Below are positions 6,356 through 15,015 of a DNA stretch of 64,000 bases, in pieces (position 1 is the first letter of the stretch; every line of letters starts with the position of its first letter). This DNA is from Acidisoma cellulosilyticum (GTDB taxonomy: Bacteria; Pseudomonadota; Alphaproteobacteria; Acetobacterales; Acetobacteraceae), in NCBI RefSeq assembly GCF_020621385.1, contig NZ_JAESVA010000002.1, positions 1 through 64,000 on the forward strand, read 5' to 3'. Position numbers and translations under genes: made by a program. The notes below the pieces were generated by a model. That model was not told the DNA's origin and did not search any database. It saw only the letters and a program-made list of their open reading frames with translations.

Positions 6356-8935
6356 TTGGCGGCAGACGAAACACAGGTCGATCTCACGAATTGCGACCGC
6401 GAACCCATCCATATTCTGGGCGCGATCCAGCCCGTCGGCTTTCTGATCGCCATCAGCACGGATTGGATCGTCGCTCGCGCCTCGGCCAATATCGGCATCT
6501 TTCTGGGCTTCGAGCCCGTGACCATGATCGGCAATCTTCTGGCCGATTTCCTGCCGCCGAAACTCATCCATGACCTGCGCAATCGCGTCGCCTATCTGAA
6601 TGCGCGCGACACGGTGGAGCGGCTGTTCGGGTGCGAGCTTCGCCCCGGTGGCGAGCCCTTCGACATCGCGATCCATCTCTCCGGCGGCCAGATCGTGATC
6701 GAGGCCGAGCCCGGCAGCCACAGCAATATCGATGCGACCGGTGCCGTGCGGTCGATGATAACGCGTCTTGACGGTCAGCCCGATCTGCCGAGCTTCTACC
6801 GCGAGGGCGCCCGCCAGGTGCGGGCCATGCTCGGCTATGACCGCGTCATGGTCTATAAGTTTGCGCCCGACGGTGCCGGCGAGGTGGTGGCCGAGGCCTG
6901 CAAGGGCGGCATCGGGTCCTTCAAAGGACTGCATTACCCGGCGTCCGACATTCCGCAGCAAGCGCGCGCGCTGTATAAGCGCAATCTGCTGCGCGTCATC
7001 CGCGATGTCACGGCCGAGCCCGTCGCCATCATCCCGGCGCTGGACGAAAATCGCAAGCCGCTGGACCTGTCGCTGTCGGTGCTGCGCTCGGTCTCTCCCA
7101 TCCATATCGAATATCTCAAGAACATGGGGGTCGAGGCCTCGCTCTCGATCTCGATCATCGTCGATGACGAGCTATGGGGCTTGTTCGCCTGCCACCATTA
7201 CGCGCCCCGCGCGCCGAGTTTCGAGCGGCGTTCGGTCAGCGAGTTGTTTTCGCAAATGTTTTCCATGCGGCTGGAAAGCCGCGAACGCCGCGCCCTGGTC
7301 GAATACGAAAGGCGGGCGCGCGATATCTCGGACCAGCTGCTCGGCGCCGTCGCGTCGGACGAGACCTTGCTCAATGATCCCGACTGGCTGGGCGATATCC
7401 TGACCAATGCGATCGCGGCGGATGGCGTCGGCGTCTGGATCAATGGCAGCTACGCCTTTTCCGGCGTGACCCCGCCGACCGATGATTTCCGCCGCATCAT
7501 CCGTGCGCTGAACGGCACGGCGGCTGGCCGGGTCTATGCGACCGACCATATCGGGTCGCTGATCGACCGGGCGAAGCCTTTCGCGGAACAAGTCTCCGGC
7601 CTGCTGGCCATCCCCATCTCGCGCTCGCCGCGCGACTATGTGGTGCTGTTCCGGTCCGAACTGCGCAGTGCCGTGCGTTGGGCCGGCGATCCGCATAAGC
7701 CCGTCGCCTACGGCCCCAACGGCCCGCGCCTGACCCCACGGGAAAGCTTTGCCGAATGGCGCGAGCAGGTGGAGGGGCATTCCAAGCCCTTCACCACGTC
7801 GGAATTGCGGGTGGCGGAGACGCTGCGCGCGACCTTGATCGAGGTCGTGCTGCGCCTGGCGGACGAATCCGCCGCGCAACGGCATCAGGCCAATGCGCGG
7901 CAGGAATTGCTGATCGCCGAGCTCAATCACCGCGTGCGCAATATCCTCGGCGTCATTCGCGGTCTGATTCGTCAATCCCAGCCTGACCAGCAGGTCGTGA
8001 AAGACTTCGTCAAAGTCGTGGATGGGCGCATCCATTCGCTCGCCCGCGCGCATAACCAGATCACCGACGATCACTGGGGACCGGCGCCGCTGCAGGCGCT
8101 GATCGACGCGGAAGCGGCGGCCTTCGCGGCGACCAAGGAAACCTCCATTCTCTCGGACGGGCCGCCGATCCTGTTGAACCCGCAGGCCTATTCGACGATG
8201 GCGCTGGTGGTCCATGAACTGGTCACCAATTCCACGAAATACGGCAGCCTGTCCGGGGACGGTGTCGTCGCCATCAATTGGCACCGCAACAACGAGAACG
8301 ACCTTATTCTCATCTGGCAGGAATCCGGCGGCCCGCCTGTCAAAAAGCCGACACGCAAGGGTTTCGGCACGACGATCATCGATCGCTCGGTGCCGTACGA
8401 TCTCGGCGGCGCGGCCGAGATTCACTATGATCCGGAGGGCGTGCGGGCACAGTTCCGCATCCCGTCCCGCCATGTCTCGGAACGCCGCAATTTCCAGGGC
8501 AAGGTCATCAAGCTGCCGGTGGCCCGAAACCCGCATCATGCGCCGGTGAGACCGGATCTGCTCGCCGGCCGGTCTGTGCTGCTGGTCGAGGATAGTCTGA
8601 TCATCGCGCTGGACGCGGAGGATATCCTGACGCGGTTCGGTGCCGAGATCGCGACCGCGTCCACCTCGGATGCCGCGCATGACACGCTGGACGACCTGAC
8701 ACCGGATTTCGCCATTCTGGACATCAATCTCGGCGATCAGACCAGTTTCGGCATCGCCGACCGGCTGCATGACAAGGGCATTCCGTTCTTCTTCGCCTCC
8801 GGCTACGGCGAACAGGCGCAATTGCCTGGCGAGCACCGGTCTCGCGCCGTCGTCCAGAAACCCTATACGACGCATAATATTGCGCGCGCCGTGGAAGAAC
8901 TGCTGGGGCTGACGCCGGAATCCGAGGCGTCATGA
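6356..8935 (+). CDS. bacteriophytochrome, HWE-family histidine kinase with C-terminal receiver
   Basis: An 859-residue red/far-red photoreceptor kinase. The order is PAS (about 1-105) with the biliverdin-binding Cys13 (TNCDREPIHILGAIQPVG), GAF (about 130-310) with PASDIP and CHHYAPR, PHY (about 320-500) with the PRESF tongue motif, an HWE-type kinase core with phospho-acceptor His525 (ELNHRVRNILG) and an ATPase half, then a receiver with phospho-acceptor Asp789 (ILDINLG). The fused receiver suggests an internal phosphorelay or phosphate sink. The start is TTG at 6356. An upstream in-frame stop at 6305 leaves no ATG alternative. No haem oxygenase or partner regulator is adjacent. Confidence 0.9.
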   Translation: MAADETQVDLTNCDREPIHILGAIQPVGFLIAISTDWIVARASANIGIFLGFEPVTMIGNLLADFLPPKLIHDLRNRVAYLNARDTVERLFGCELRPGGEPFDIAIHLSGGQIVIEAEPGSHSNIDATGAVRSMITRLDGQPDLPSFYREGARQVRAMLGYDRVMVYKFAPDGAGEVVAEACKGGIGSFKGLHYPASDIPQQARALYKRNLLRVIRDVTAEPVAIIPALDENRKPLDLSLSVLRSVSPIHIEYLKNMGVEASLSISIIVDDELWGLFACHHYAPRAPSFERRSVSELFSQMFSMRLESRERRALVEYERRARDISDQLLGAVASDETLLNDPDWLGDILTNAIAADGVGVWINGSYAFSGVTPPTDDFRRIIRALNGTAAGRVYATDHIGSLIDRAKPFAEQVSGLLAIPISRSPRDYVVLFRSELRSAVRWAGDPHKPVAYGPNGPRLTPRESFAEWREQVEGHSKPFTTSELRVAETLRATLIEVVLRLADESAAQRHQANARQELLIAELNHRVRNILGVIRGLIRQSQPDQQVVKDFVKVVDGRIHSLARAHNQITDDHWGPAPLQALIDAEAAAFAATKETSILSDGPPILLNPQAYSTMALVVHELVTNSTKYGSLSGDGVVAINWHRNNENDLILIWQESGGPPVKKPTRKGFGTTIIDRSVPYDLGGAAEIHYDPEGVRAQFRIPSRHVSERRNFQGKVIKLPVARNPHHAPVRPDLLAGRSVLLVEDSLIIALDAEDILTRFGAEIATASTSDAAHDTLDDLTPDFAILDINLGDQTSFGIADRLHDKGIPFFFASGYGEQAQLPGEHRSRAVVQKPYTTHNIARAVEELLGLTPESEAS

Positions 8936-8989
8936 CGGTGCCGGTTCGACGGCTGACAGCCGTCGCGCCCCAGCCTGTCGCGCAGCCTG

Positions 8990-9538
8990 TTACTTCGTCC
9001 AGGCATAGGGTTGAAACGCTGCCTCCAGCGGCGTTTGCGTCACGCTGCCCGTATAGTTGGTGATCGTCGATGCGGCGACGACCGCAATGACTTCAAGGGC
9101 ATGACCCTTCTCGAAACCGGCAGCCAGAAATGCCTGGATATCCTGTTGGTCGAGATGGCCGCGCTTGAGGATCAGGCTTTGCGCCAGTGCTGACAGCCGG
9201 GCCAGCTTTTCGTCCTGCGGCAAGCGGCGCTCGCGGATCGCTTGAACATCGGCGGCGTCCAGCCCTTCCTTCAGCGCCAGCGCCGTATGGAAGGCGACCG
9301 CCCAGGCGCTTTCATTCGTCACCGCATTGGTCAGTAGCAGCGTCTGGATCTGCGCTTCCGTGAAGCTGCCGCCATGAACCTGTCCGAACAGACCGACCAG
9401 GCTGTTGATCAGAACGGGCGAGGTCGACATCGATCCCAGAATATTCGGGATCATGCCGAAATTCGCTTGCAGGTTTTCCAGCGCGGGTCGGGCGCCTGCG
9501 GGCGCGGTCTCGATCGTATGGACGGGAAAATTTGTCAT
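8990..9538 (-). CDS. carboxymuconolactone decarboxylase/AhpD-like protein lacking the CxxC pair
   Basis: A 182-residue protein with the all-helical AhpD-like fold: the N-terminal block ALENLQANFGMIPNILGSMSTSP is typical of the family. In alkylhydroperoxidases the core reads E-x-C-x-x-C-x-x-x-H. Here the matching stretch is NESAWAVAFHT, which keeps Glu and His but has no cysteine. The protein contains no Cys at all, so thiol peroxidase activity is unlikely and the role is unknown. It is transcribed divergently from the MmyB-like regulator, which probably controls it. Confidence 0.78.
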   Translation of the reverse strand: MTNFPVHTIETAPAGARPALENLQANFGMIPNILGSMSTSPVLINSLVGLFGQVHGGSFTEAQIQTLLLTNAVTNESAWAVAFHTALALKEGLDAADVQAIRERRLPQDEKLARLSALAQSLILKRGHLDQQDIQAFLAAGFEKGHALEVIAVVAASTITNYTGSVTQTPLEAAFQPYAWTK

Positions 9539-9598
9539 GGCCTTGGACCTTCTCAGTGGGTGTGGGGACAGACCTAAACGCCCGACTGAATGATCTCA

Positions 9599-9615
9599 AT
9601 TACCTCTTAGGTAAT
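9599..9615. promoter_or_regulatory. inverted repeat between divergent AhpD-like and regulator genes
   Basis: ATTACCT (9599-9605), a 3-bp spacer and AGGTAAT (9609-9615) form a perfect inverted repeat in the 123-bp intergenic region. A position between two divergent genes, one of which encodes a helix-turn-helix protein, makes it a likely operator for that regulator. Confidence 0.6.
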
Positions 9616-9661
9616 CAAAAAACCTGCTAAGGCCTTCCCGGCAAGTCGACAGGAGCTGCGC

Positions 9662-10480
9662 ATGGCCAGATCTGCGGAACGCGTATCGGCCTCGGGCCAA
9701 AGCGAGGTCGGCGCCCTGCTCCGCACCTGGCGGGAGGTTCGCGGCAAAAGCCAGCTGGATCTGGCGCTCGATACCGGCGTCTCCCAAAGGCATATCAGTT
9801 TCATCGAAAGCGGGCGCAGCAGCCCCAGCCGGCAGAAACTGACCGAGATCGCGGAAGGGCTGGATATCCCGCTGCGCGAGCGCAATGCCTTGCTGCTGGC
9901 AGCCGGCTATGCGCCGATCTATTCACAAAGCGGGCTGGATGCGCCCGAAATGGCAAGTATCACGACAGTATTGCGGCGCGTTCTGCGTCAGCATGAGCCC
10001 TTCCCGGCCGTCGTCATGGATCGCTACTGGAACGTGGTCATGACGAATGACGCAGCACCGCGCTTTTTCGGAACGTTCATCGACATGGACGCGCGGCCGA
10101 AACCGCGCAATCTGCTGCATCTGATGTTCGACCCCGATGGCATGCGGCCCTTCATCGCGGATTGGGAATCTGTCTCGCAAAGTCTGCTCGCTCGCGTTTA
10201 TCGGGAGTCCATCGGCCGGGTTTTGGATGAGAAGACGAAGGCGCTCCTGGCCGCATTGCGCGCCTATGCCGATGTCGGTCAGGAAACGCTGCTGTCTCCA
10301 TCGCCCGTTTTACCGATGGTCCCCATCGGCTTCGTCCAAGACAAACGCGTGCTGAATTATTTCTCGATGATCACGACGGTCGGCACGCCGCAAACGATAG
10401 CGGCGGAAGAACTGCGCATCGAATGCATGTATCCGGCCGATGAGGCGACCGAAGCCTATCACTCTAAGCTGATGGGCTAG
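9662..10480 (+). CDS. XRE-family regulator with MmyB-like ligand-binding domain
   Basis: A 272-residue protein. Residues 15-75 are an XRE helix-turn-helix (LLRTWREVRGKSQLDLALDTGVSQRHISFIESGRSSP), and residues about 100-265 form the PAS-like MmyB domain (FPAVVMDRYWNVVMTNDAA, RNLLHLMFDPDGMRPFI, LNYFSMITTVGTPQTIAAEELRIECMYPADEAT). This regulator class often controls a divergently transcribed dehydrogenase or AhpD-like gene, as here. The ATG at 9662 follows GGAG. Its 3' end overlaps the convergent DUF2955 gene by 17 bp. Confidence 0.85.
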   Translation: MARSAERVSASGQSEVGALLRTWREVRGKSQLDLALDTGVSQRHISFIESGRSSPSRQKLTEIAEGLDIPLRERNALLLAAGYAPIYSQSGLDAPEMASITTVLRRVLRQHEPFPAVVMDRYWNVVMTNDAAPRFFGTFIDMDARPKPRNLLHLMFDPDGMRPFIADWESVSQSLLARVYRESIGRVLDEKTKALLAALRAYADVGQETLLSPSPVLPMVPIGFVQDKRVLNYFSMITTVGTPQTIAAEELRIECMYPADEATEAYHSKLMG

Positions 10481-11465
10481 GCAGGGCCTCCGCGGGCCTT
10501 GGCGTCAGCAGGGCCAGGACCGCGATCGCATAAAGCATCACCAGACCCAAAGTCAGCAACCGGTCCGTCAGCACCGGCAAGGCAGTATCACCGGCCTTTG
10601 GCAAAACCACCCCGAGCAGGATGACGAAGACGGGCAGACCGGCCTGCGCGATGACGCGCCTTGTGCCGTCCCCATCCAGGCCTTTCGCCATCCAGAGCGC
10701 GGCCGCCAGAGCCAGCAGCACAAGCAGAACCAGATCGGGGCGTAGGGCCGCGACCATGATCAGTGGAACAATCATCGCAGCTGCCACGGCATTGCCGATC
10801 AGCAGCGCATGCCCTTGCCGCTGTGCGGCCGACCAGGCGGGCAGCGCCAGGATATTGACGGCCGTCAGCGCGACCAGGATGGCGCTGTTATCCTCCTGCA
10901 GCAAAGCGAAGCCGAGTGCGCCCAGCAGCGCGATACTGCGGCCGAAAACCTGAAGGATATCGCCCTGGCCGATGCTCCCCGGCCGCGGGGCCGCCACTGC
11001 AGGCGTGACGGAGGGCAGAACGGCATGCGCCAGCAAGGTCGCGACAATCGCCTGCACAACCGCCCAGCCCATCACGCTCGTCACGCTCAGGTCCAGCCCC
11101 TGCGCCCAATGACGGATTACCACCACGATACTGGCGCAGATCAGCGTCAGCATCGCGGGCATATTGCCGGGGCGCTGCGCCAGCCGCGCGAAGGCCGCCG
11201 TCGTCAGCGCCAGAAACACCAGCCAGGCGGAGATCGGACTATCGCTGACGAGGGCGAAAAGATGGTCCAGGCTCCAGGTCAGCCCGACCACCAAAACCAG
11301 CGCCGCTGCCAGATTGCGCAGCGGCGGCCGCCGGCGGGACGCGACCAGCAGGGTCACGGCCAGGCTGGGCGCCAGGAAAGGCAGCGGATTGCCGCTCGCG
11401 ATATTGAAGCCCAGCAGCAGGACCGGCGCCAGCCCGAGCCGGAAGGCGGCCCTGCTATCCGTCAT
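10464..11465 (-). CDS. DUF2955/FUSC-like integral membrane protein
   Basis: A 333-residue protein with about ten hydrophobic segments in two blocks joined by a short hydrophilic linker (about 165-180), the pattern of DUF2955 and FUSC-type membrane components. Such proteins work with a HlyD-type periplasmic adaptor to export aromatic or antimicrobial compounds. The adaptor gene lies directly upstream with a 1-bp gap. The ATG at 11465 (MTDSRAAFRLGLAPVLL) fits this spacing better than the ATG at 11498 inside the adaptor gene. The exported substrate is unknown. Confidence 0.75.
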   Translation of the reverse strand: MTDSRAAFRLGLAPVLLLGFNIASGNPLPFLAPSLAVTLLVASRRRPPLRNLAAALVLVVGLTWSLDHLFALVSDSPISAWLVFLALTTAAFARLAQRPGNMPAMLTLICASIVVVIRHWAQGLDLSVTSVMGWAVVQAIVATLLAHAVLPSVTPAVAAPRPGSIGQGDILQVFGRSIALLGALGFALLQEDNSAILVALTAVNILALPAWSAAQRQGHALLIGNAVAAAMIVPLIMVAALRPDLVLLVLLALAAALWMAKGLDGDGTRRVIAQAGLPVFVILLGVVLPKAGDTALPVLTDRLLTLGLVMLYAIAVLALLTPRPAEALPSPSA

Positions 11466-11466
11466 C

Positions 11467-12594
11467 TCAGGACAGATAGGTGAGCAGACTATAGGCACGC
11501 AGCACGATCGCGCCGATGGCGTTCATCACCAGATTGCCATGGGCGTAGAACAGCACCGTCGCCTGGCTGCCATAGCGCAAATGCCCCGGATAGTCCGAGG
11601 TCAGCACCAAAGTGACCGGAAAGCGCCGCGGGTCGCCGTTCATGCGGGGTTGCGTGAGCAGGCCGGTGGTCGAGTCAATCGCGGTGGTGCCGCCGATCCC
11701 CCAGCCCGTGCTTTCCACACGCGCGTGGTAGACGCGCCCGGGCAGCGCATCGAAGACCAGGCTCGCTTCCGTTCCGGCCTTGATGAATTCCAGGCTATTC
11801 TCCCGCATCATCACCGTGATCCAGATGGCGCGGGAGTCGAGGAAGGTCAGCGCCGGCTGGCCGGCACTGATGAAGGTGCCGGGCGCCAATTGCACATTGG
11901 TGACGACACCGGGGCCGGGCGCGAAGACCTGCGTATGGACAAGATCCAGCTTCGCGCGTTCAAGCCCGCCCAGGGCTTCGCGCAATTGCGGGTTATTGGC
12001 GTCGCTTGGCCCGAGTTCGAGACGCGCACGTTCCAGCTCGGAATTGGCGCCCTGCAAACCGGCCTCGGCGCGGGCCAGCGTCACCGCGGCCTCGTCACCG
12101 CGCGCATGCGAATAGACGCCGCGCCGCACCAGTTCCAGCACGCGAAACGCCTGGTCGCGCGCATTGTTCCGGGTGGCCAGCGCCTCCGCCACGCGGGATT
12201 GCGCGGTATCGACGCCGGCGGTCGAGGCGCCCAGCGTCTGTCCCACCTGGGCCAGTCGTGCCGAGGCCTGGGCGACCGCGATCTGATAGGCGCTGGGGTC
12301 GATCTGGAACAACAGGTCGCCGGTCTTGACCATCGAATTGTCATCGACCGCGACATTGTCGACGCGGCCGGAAACCTCGGGCGCGATGCGCACCAGGAAG
12401 GCCTGCACCGATGCTTCGCTGCTGAAGGGCGTCAGCTTGTCCGCAATCACCGTATAGACGAACAGGATGGCGGCCAGCACCAGCAGCCCCAGCACCGCGC
12501 GGCGCACCGGGTCGCGCGTTTTGGTCTTGATCTTGGTCTTGGCCGGCGGATTGGTCAAGGACGGCGTTGAGGGGACATCGGTCTCGCTATCCAT
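11467..12594 (-). CDS. HlyD-family periplasmic adaptor protein
   Basis: A 375-residue membrane-fusion protein. It has a cytoplasmic N-terminus rich in Pro/Thr/Lys, one membrane anchor (about 34-52, AVLGLLVLAAILFVYTVIA), a lipoyl-like half-motif (VRIAPEVSGRVDNVAVDDNSMVKTGDLLFQID), a coiled-coil hairpin (about 100-225) and the second lipoyl/beta-barrel part (VFAPGPGVVTNVQLAPGTFISAG). It should bridge the inner-membrane DUF2955 protein encoded next to an outer-membrane channel that is not in this window. It starts 3 bp after the marC stop. Confidence 0.85.
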   Translation of the reverse strand: MDSETDVPSTPSLTNPPAKTKIKTKTRDPVRRAVLGLLVLAAILFVYTVIADKLTPFSSEASVQAFLVRIAPEVSGRVDNVAVDDNSMVKTGDLLFQIDPSAYQIAVAQASARLAQVGQTLGASTAGVDTAQSRVAEALATRNNARDQAFRVLELVRRGVYSHARGDEAAVTLARAEAGLQGANSELERARLELGPSDANNPQLREALGGLERAKLDLVHTQVFAPGPGVVTNVQLAPGTFISAGQPALTFLDSRAIWITVMMRENSLEFIKAGTEASLVFDALPGRVYHARVESTGWGIGGTTAIDSTTGLLTQPRMNGDPRRFPVTLVLTSDYPGHLRYGSQATVLFYAHGNLVMNAIGAIVLRAYSLLTYLS

Positions 12595-12597
12595 GGA

Positions 12598-13224
12598 TCA
12601 GTGACCGGCCGCGGCTGCCAAGACGCCCAGCTTCTGCAATCCGATGATGACGAGCTGCACCGCCAGGCCGCACAGCAGCAGACCGAAGACCCGCATGACG
12701 ACTTTCAGGATGCCGGGGCTGATCTTGCTGAAGATGCGATCCGCGAAGAGAAGAAAGACGAGGTTGAAGGCCATCATGACCAGCACGAGAACAAATAGCA
12801 GCAGTTGCGTTTTCATGCCCGGCTGCGCCGCCGCAATGGCGACAAGCGCGACCAGCCCCTGCGGGGAGGCCATCAGCGGCACCGCCAGGGGGAAGGATGC
12901 GATGTCCAAAGATGGCACGCGGGCCAAACCTGCCGTGCCGTCGTCGGAATGGTCTTCGCCCAGCACCAGTTGCACCGCGAAAATGAACAGGATGATGCCG
13001 CCGGCAATCAGCATCGCGGGAATGGTGACATGGAACAGACCTAAAAGAGCCTGTCCCAGCAGGGCGAAAACCCCACACACGATCGTCGCCGTCAGAACCG
13101 AGCGGATGGCGACACGCCGCTTGAACGCGGGTTCCGTGCCGGCGGTGAGCGACAGATACATCGCGGCCGCCTTGGTCGGCCCGATCGTCACGCAGAGAAG
13201 CAATAGAATATCTATAGCATTCAC
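12598..13224 (-). CDS. MarC-family integral membrane protein
   Basis: A 208-residue protein with six hydrophobic segments and the MarC signatures LLCVTIGPTKAAAMYLSLTAG near the N-terminus and FPLAVPLMASPQGLVALVAIA in the middle. The function of the MarC family is unsettled, and the old link to multiple antibiotic resistance has not held up. The start is GTG at 13224, preceded by GGAGG nine bases upstream. The out-of-frame ATG at 13220 was rejected. It is the first gene of an apparent marC-hlyD-DUF2955 operon. Confidence 0.85.
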   Translation of the reverse strand: MNAIDILLLLCVTIGPTKAAAMYLSLTAGTEPAFKRRVAIRSVLTATIVCGVFALLGQALLGLFHVTIPAMLIAGGIILFIFAVQLVLGEDHSDDGTAGLARVPSLDIASFPLAVPLMASPQGLVALVAIAAAQPGMKTQLLLFVLVLVMMAFNLVFLLFADRIFSKISPGILKVVMRVFGLLLCGLAVQLVIIGLQKLGVLAAAAGH

Positions 13225-13407
13225 GCAGAACCGCCTCCGTTCGCGAAGGCGGACCCTGCCTCAGCCAATGCCGAAACTATTATCCTGATTGTACCGAACT
13301 CGTAAAGAGAGAACGCGCGAAAGCGTGATGTGGACGAATAAAAACTGCTTAGTGTTCGACAGGGAGAATAAGAGAGACCCGCAAGGCGGCCCTGTCGGAT
13401 GAGCCCC

Positions 13408-15015
13408 CTAGCCCTCCTCCTCCAAGGTCTCACCCTTGGCGACGCCACTTGCCGGGATGCGCGCGATGAGGCTGTCCAGCTTATCCGCTTCCTCAGCCGG
13501 CTTGTCGGTGCGGATGCGGCTGATGCGCGGAAAGCGCAGTGCCACACCGGATTTATGTCGGTTCGACGTCTGTGCCGCATCGAAGGCGATTTCTAGGACC
13601 AGGGATTTCTCAACCTCGCGCACCGGGCCGAAGCGCGCGATCGTATGACCGCGCACCCAGCGATCGATGAAAGCCAGTTCCTGATCGGTGATGCCGGAAT
13701 AGGCCTTGCCGACCGGCACCAGCATCCCATCCTTTCGCCATAGTCCAAAAGTATAGTCGGAATAGATGCTGGACCGGCGGCCATGGCCGCGTTGCGCATA
13801 CATCAGCACGGCGTCGATGGTCAGCGGCGCGCGCTTCCACTTCCACCAAGGGCCTTTCGGGCGTCCGGCGAGATAGGGGCTGTCGCCGCGCTTCAGCATC
13901 AGCCCTTCGATGCTCGCGGCCCTGGCGCCGAAGCGCAGCGCCGCCAAATCCTCCTGCCCCGCGAAGGGAATAAGCGCGGACAGGTCCATGCGCGGCGGTT
14001 GGTGGCGCGCGTACCAATCTTCCAACCGGACCCGCCGATCATCGAAGGTGAGGCCTCGAAGATCGTCGTCACCATCGAACAGAATGTCATACAGACGCAC
14101 GCCGGCCGGAAAATCCTTCAGCATTTTCGGCCCCGGCGATTTGCGGTTCAGCCGCTGTTGCAGATCGCCGAAGGGTGCCACCTCACCATCGCGCATCACC
14201 AGCAATTCGCCGTCCAGCACGCCGTGGAAATCCATCGCCGCCAGAATCTCCGGAAAGCCGTGGGAGATATCCTCCGCCGTGCGGGTATAGAGCCGCCTGC
14301 CCTGCGCGGTCGCGACCAGCTGCACGCGAATACCGTCCCATTTCCATTCGGCGCGATAGCCAGCCCAGTCGAGCGCGGCGGCGTCCGCCTCCTCCAGCGG
14401 ATGCGCCAGCATCGTCGGGCGGAAGACCGGCGCACCGGCCGCATCCGGCTTCGCGGCCCGGCCCGACAGCCAGTCGAACAAGGGGCCATAGGGCGGCGCC
14501 AAGCCGTGCCAGACCTCCTCGATATCATCGGCTGCCACACCCGCCATCTCACCCAGCGCGATCTTGGCGAGGCGCGCGGAAGCGCCGACCCGCAGACCCC
14601 CGGTGATGAGCTTCAGCAAAGCGAGACGCGCGGACGCGTCGCAGACATCCATCCATCCGGCCAGCACGGCAGGCAGGTCGCTTTTCGGCGTTTCGCTGAG
14701 GATCGCCACGACCTCGGACAGGCGTGGCGCCTGGCCTTCGCGGCTGCCCGGCCAGATCAGCGCCACCGTCTCGGCCAGATCGCCCACGTAATCATAGGAC
14801 CAGGCGAACAGAGTCGGGTCCACGCGGTCGGTCGCGATCTGCCGGATCATCGCTGGCTTGGCGGCCGTAAAAGACAGGTCACCGGCGATGGCGGCCAGCG
14901 CATAGCCGCGATCGGGGTCCGGCGTATGGGTGAAATAGTCCCGCAGCAGCGCGAGTTTGGCGAGCCGGCCGGGCGTGAACACCAGCCGTTCCAGAAGGTC
15001 CGCGAAGGGCGTCAT
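13408..15015 (-). CDS. ATP-dependent DNA ligase of the ligase-associated DNA-damage cluster
   Basis: A 535-residue ligase. Residues 1-200 form the N-terminal DNA-binding domain, residues about 215-400 the nucleotidyltransferase domain with adenylated Lys225 (EWKWDGIRVQ), and residues about 410-530 the OB-fold (VLMYAQRGHG, YSDYTFGLW). EGLMLKRGDSPYLAGRPKGPWWKWK supplies motifs IV and V. This is the bacterial ligase type that sits with an MBL exonuclease, a DEXH helicase and PdeM in a conserved repair locus, all of which are present here. Its start overlaps the exonuclease stop by 4 bp, so the pair is translationally coupled. Confidence 0.92.
   Translation of the reverse strand: MTPFADLLERLVFTPGRLAKLALLRDYFTHTPDPDRGYALAAIAGDLSFTAAKPAMIRQIATDRVDPTLFAWSYDYVGDLAETVALIWPGSREGQAPRLSEVVAILSETPKSDLPAVLAGWMDVCDASARLALLKLITGGLRVGASARLAKIALGEMAGVAADDIEEVWHGLAPPYGPLFDWLSGRAAKPDAAGAPVFRPTMLAHPLEEADAAALDWAGYRAEWKWDGIRVQLVATAQGRRLYTRTAEDISHGFPEILAAMDFHGVLDGELLVMRDGEVAPFGDLQQRLNRKSPGPKMLKDFPAGVRLYDILFDGDDDLRGLTFDDRRVRLEDWYARHQPPRMDLSALIPFAGQEDLAALRFGARAASIEGLMLKRGDSPYLAGRPKGPWWKWKRAPLTIDAVLMYAQRGHGRRSSIYSDYTFGLWRKDGMLVPVGKAYSGITDQELAFIDRWVRGHTIARFGPVREVEKSLVLEIAFDAAQTSNRHKSGVALRFPRISRIRTDKPAEEADKLDSLIARIPASGVAKGETLEEEG

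Noticed and set aside
7172-8875. 567-codon frame antisense to the phytochrome gene
   Set aside because: It mirrors the phytochrome codons, is rich in Arg/Gly/Ala/Asp, and shows no domain or ribosome site. A GC-rich shadow.
11164-12570. 468-codon frame antisense to the HlyD gene
   Set aside because: No domain; the HlyD gene explains the sequence.
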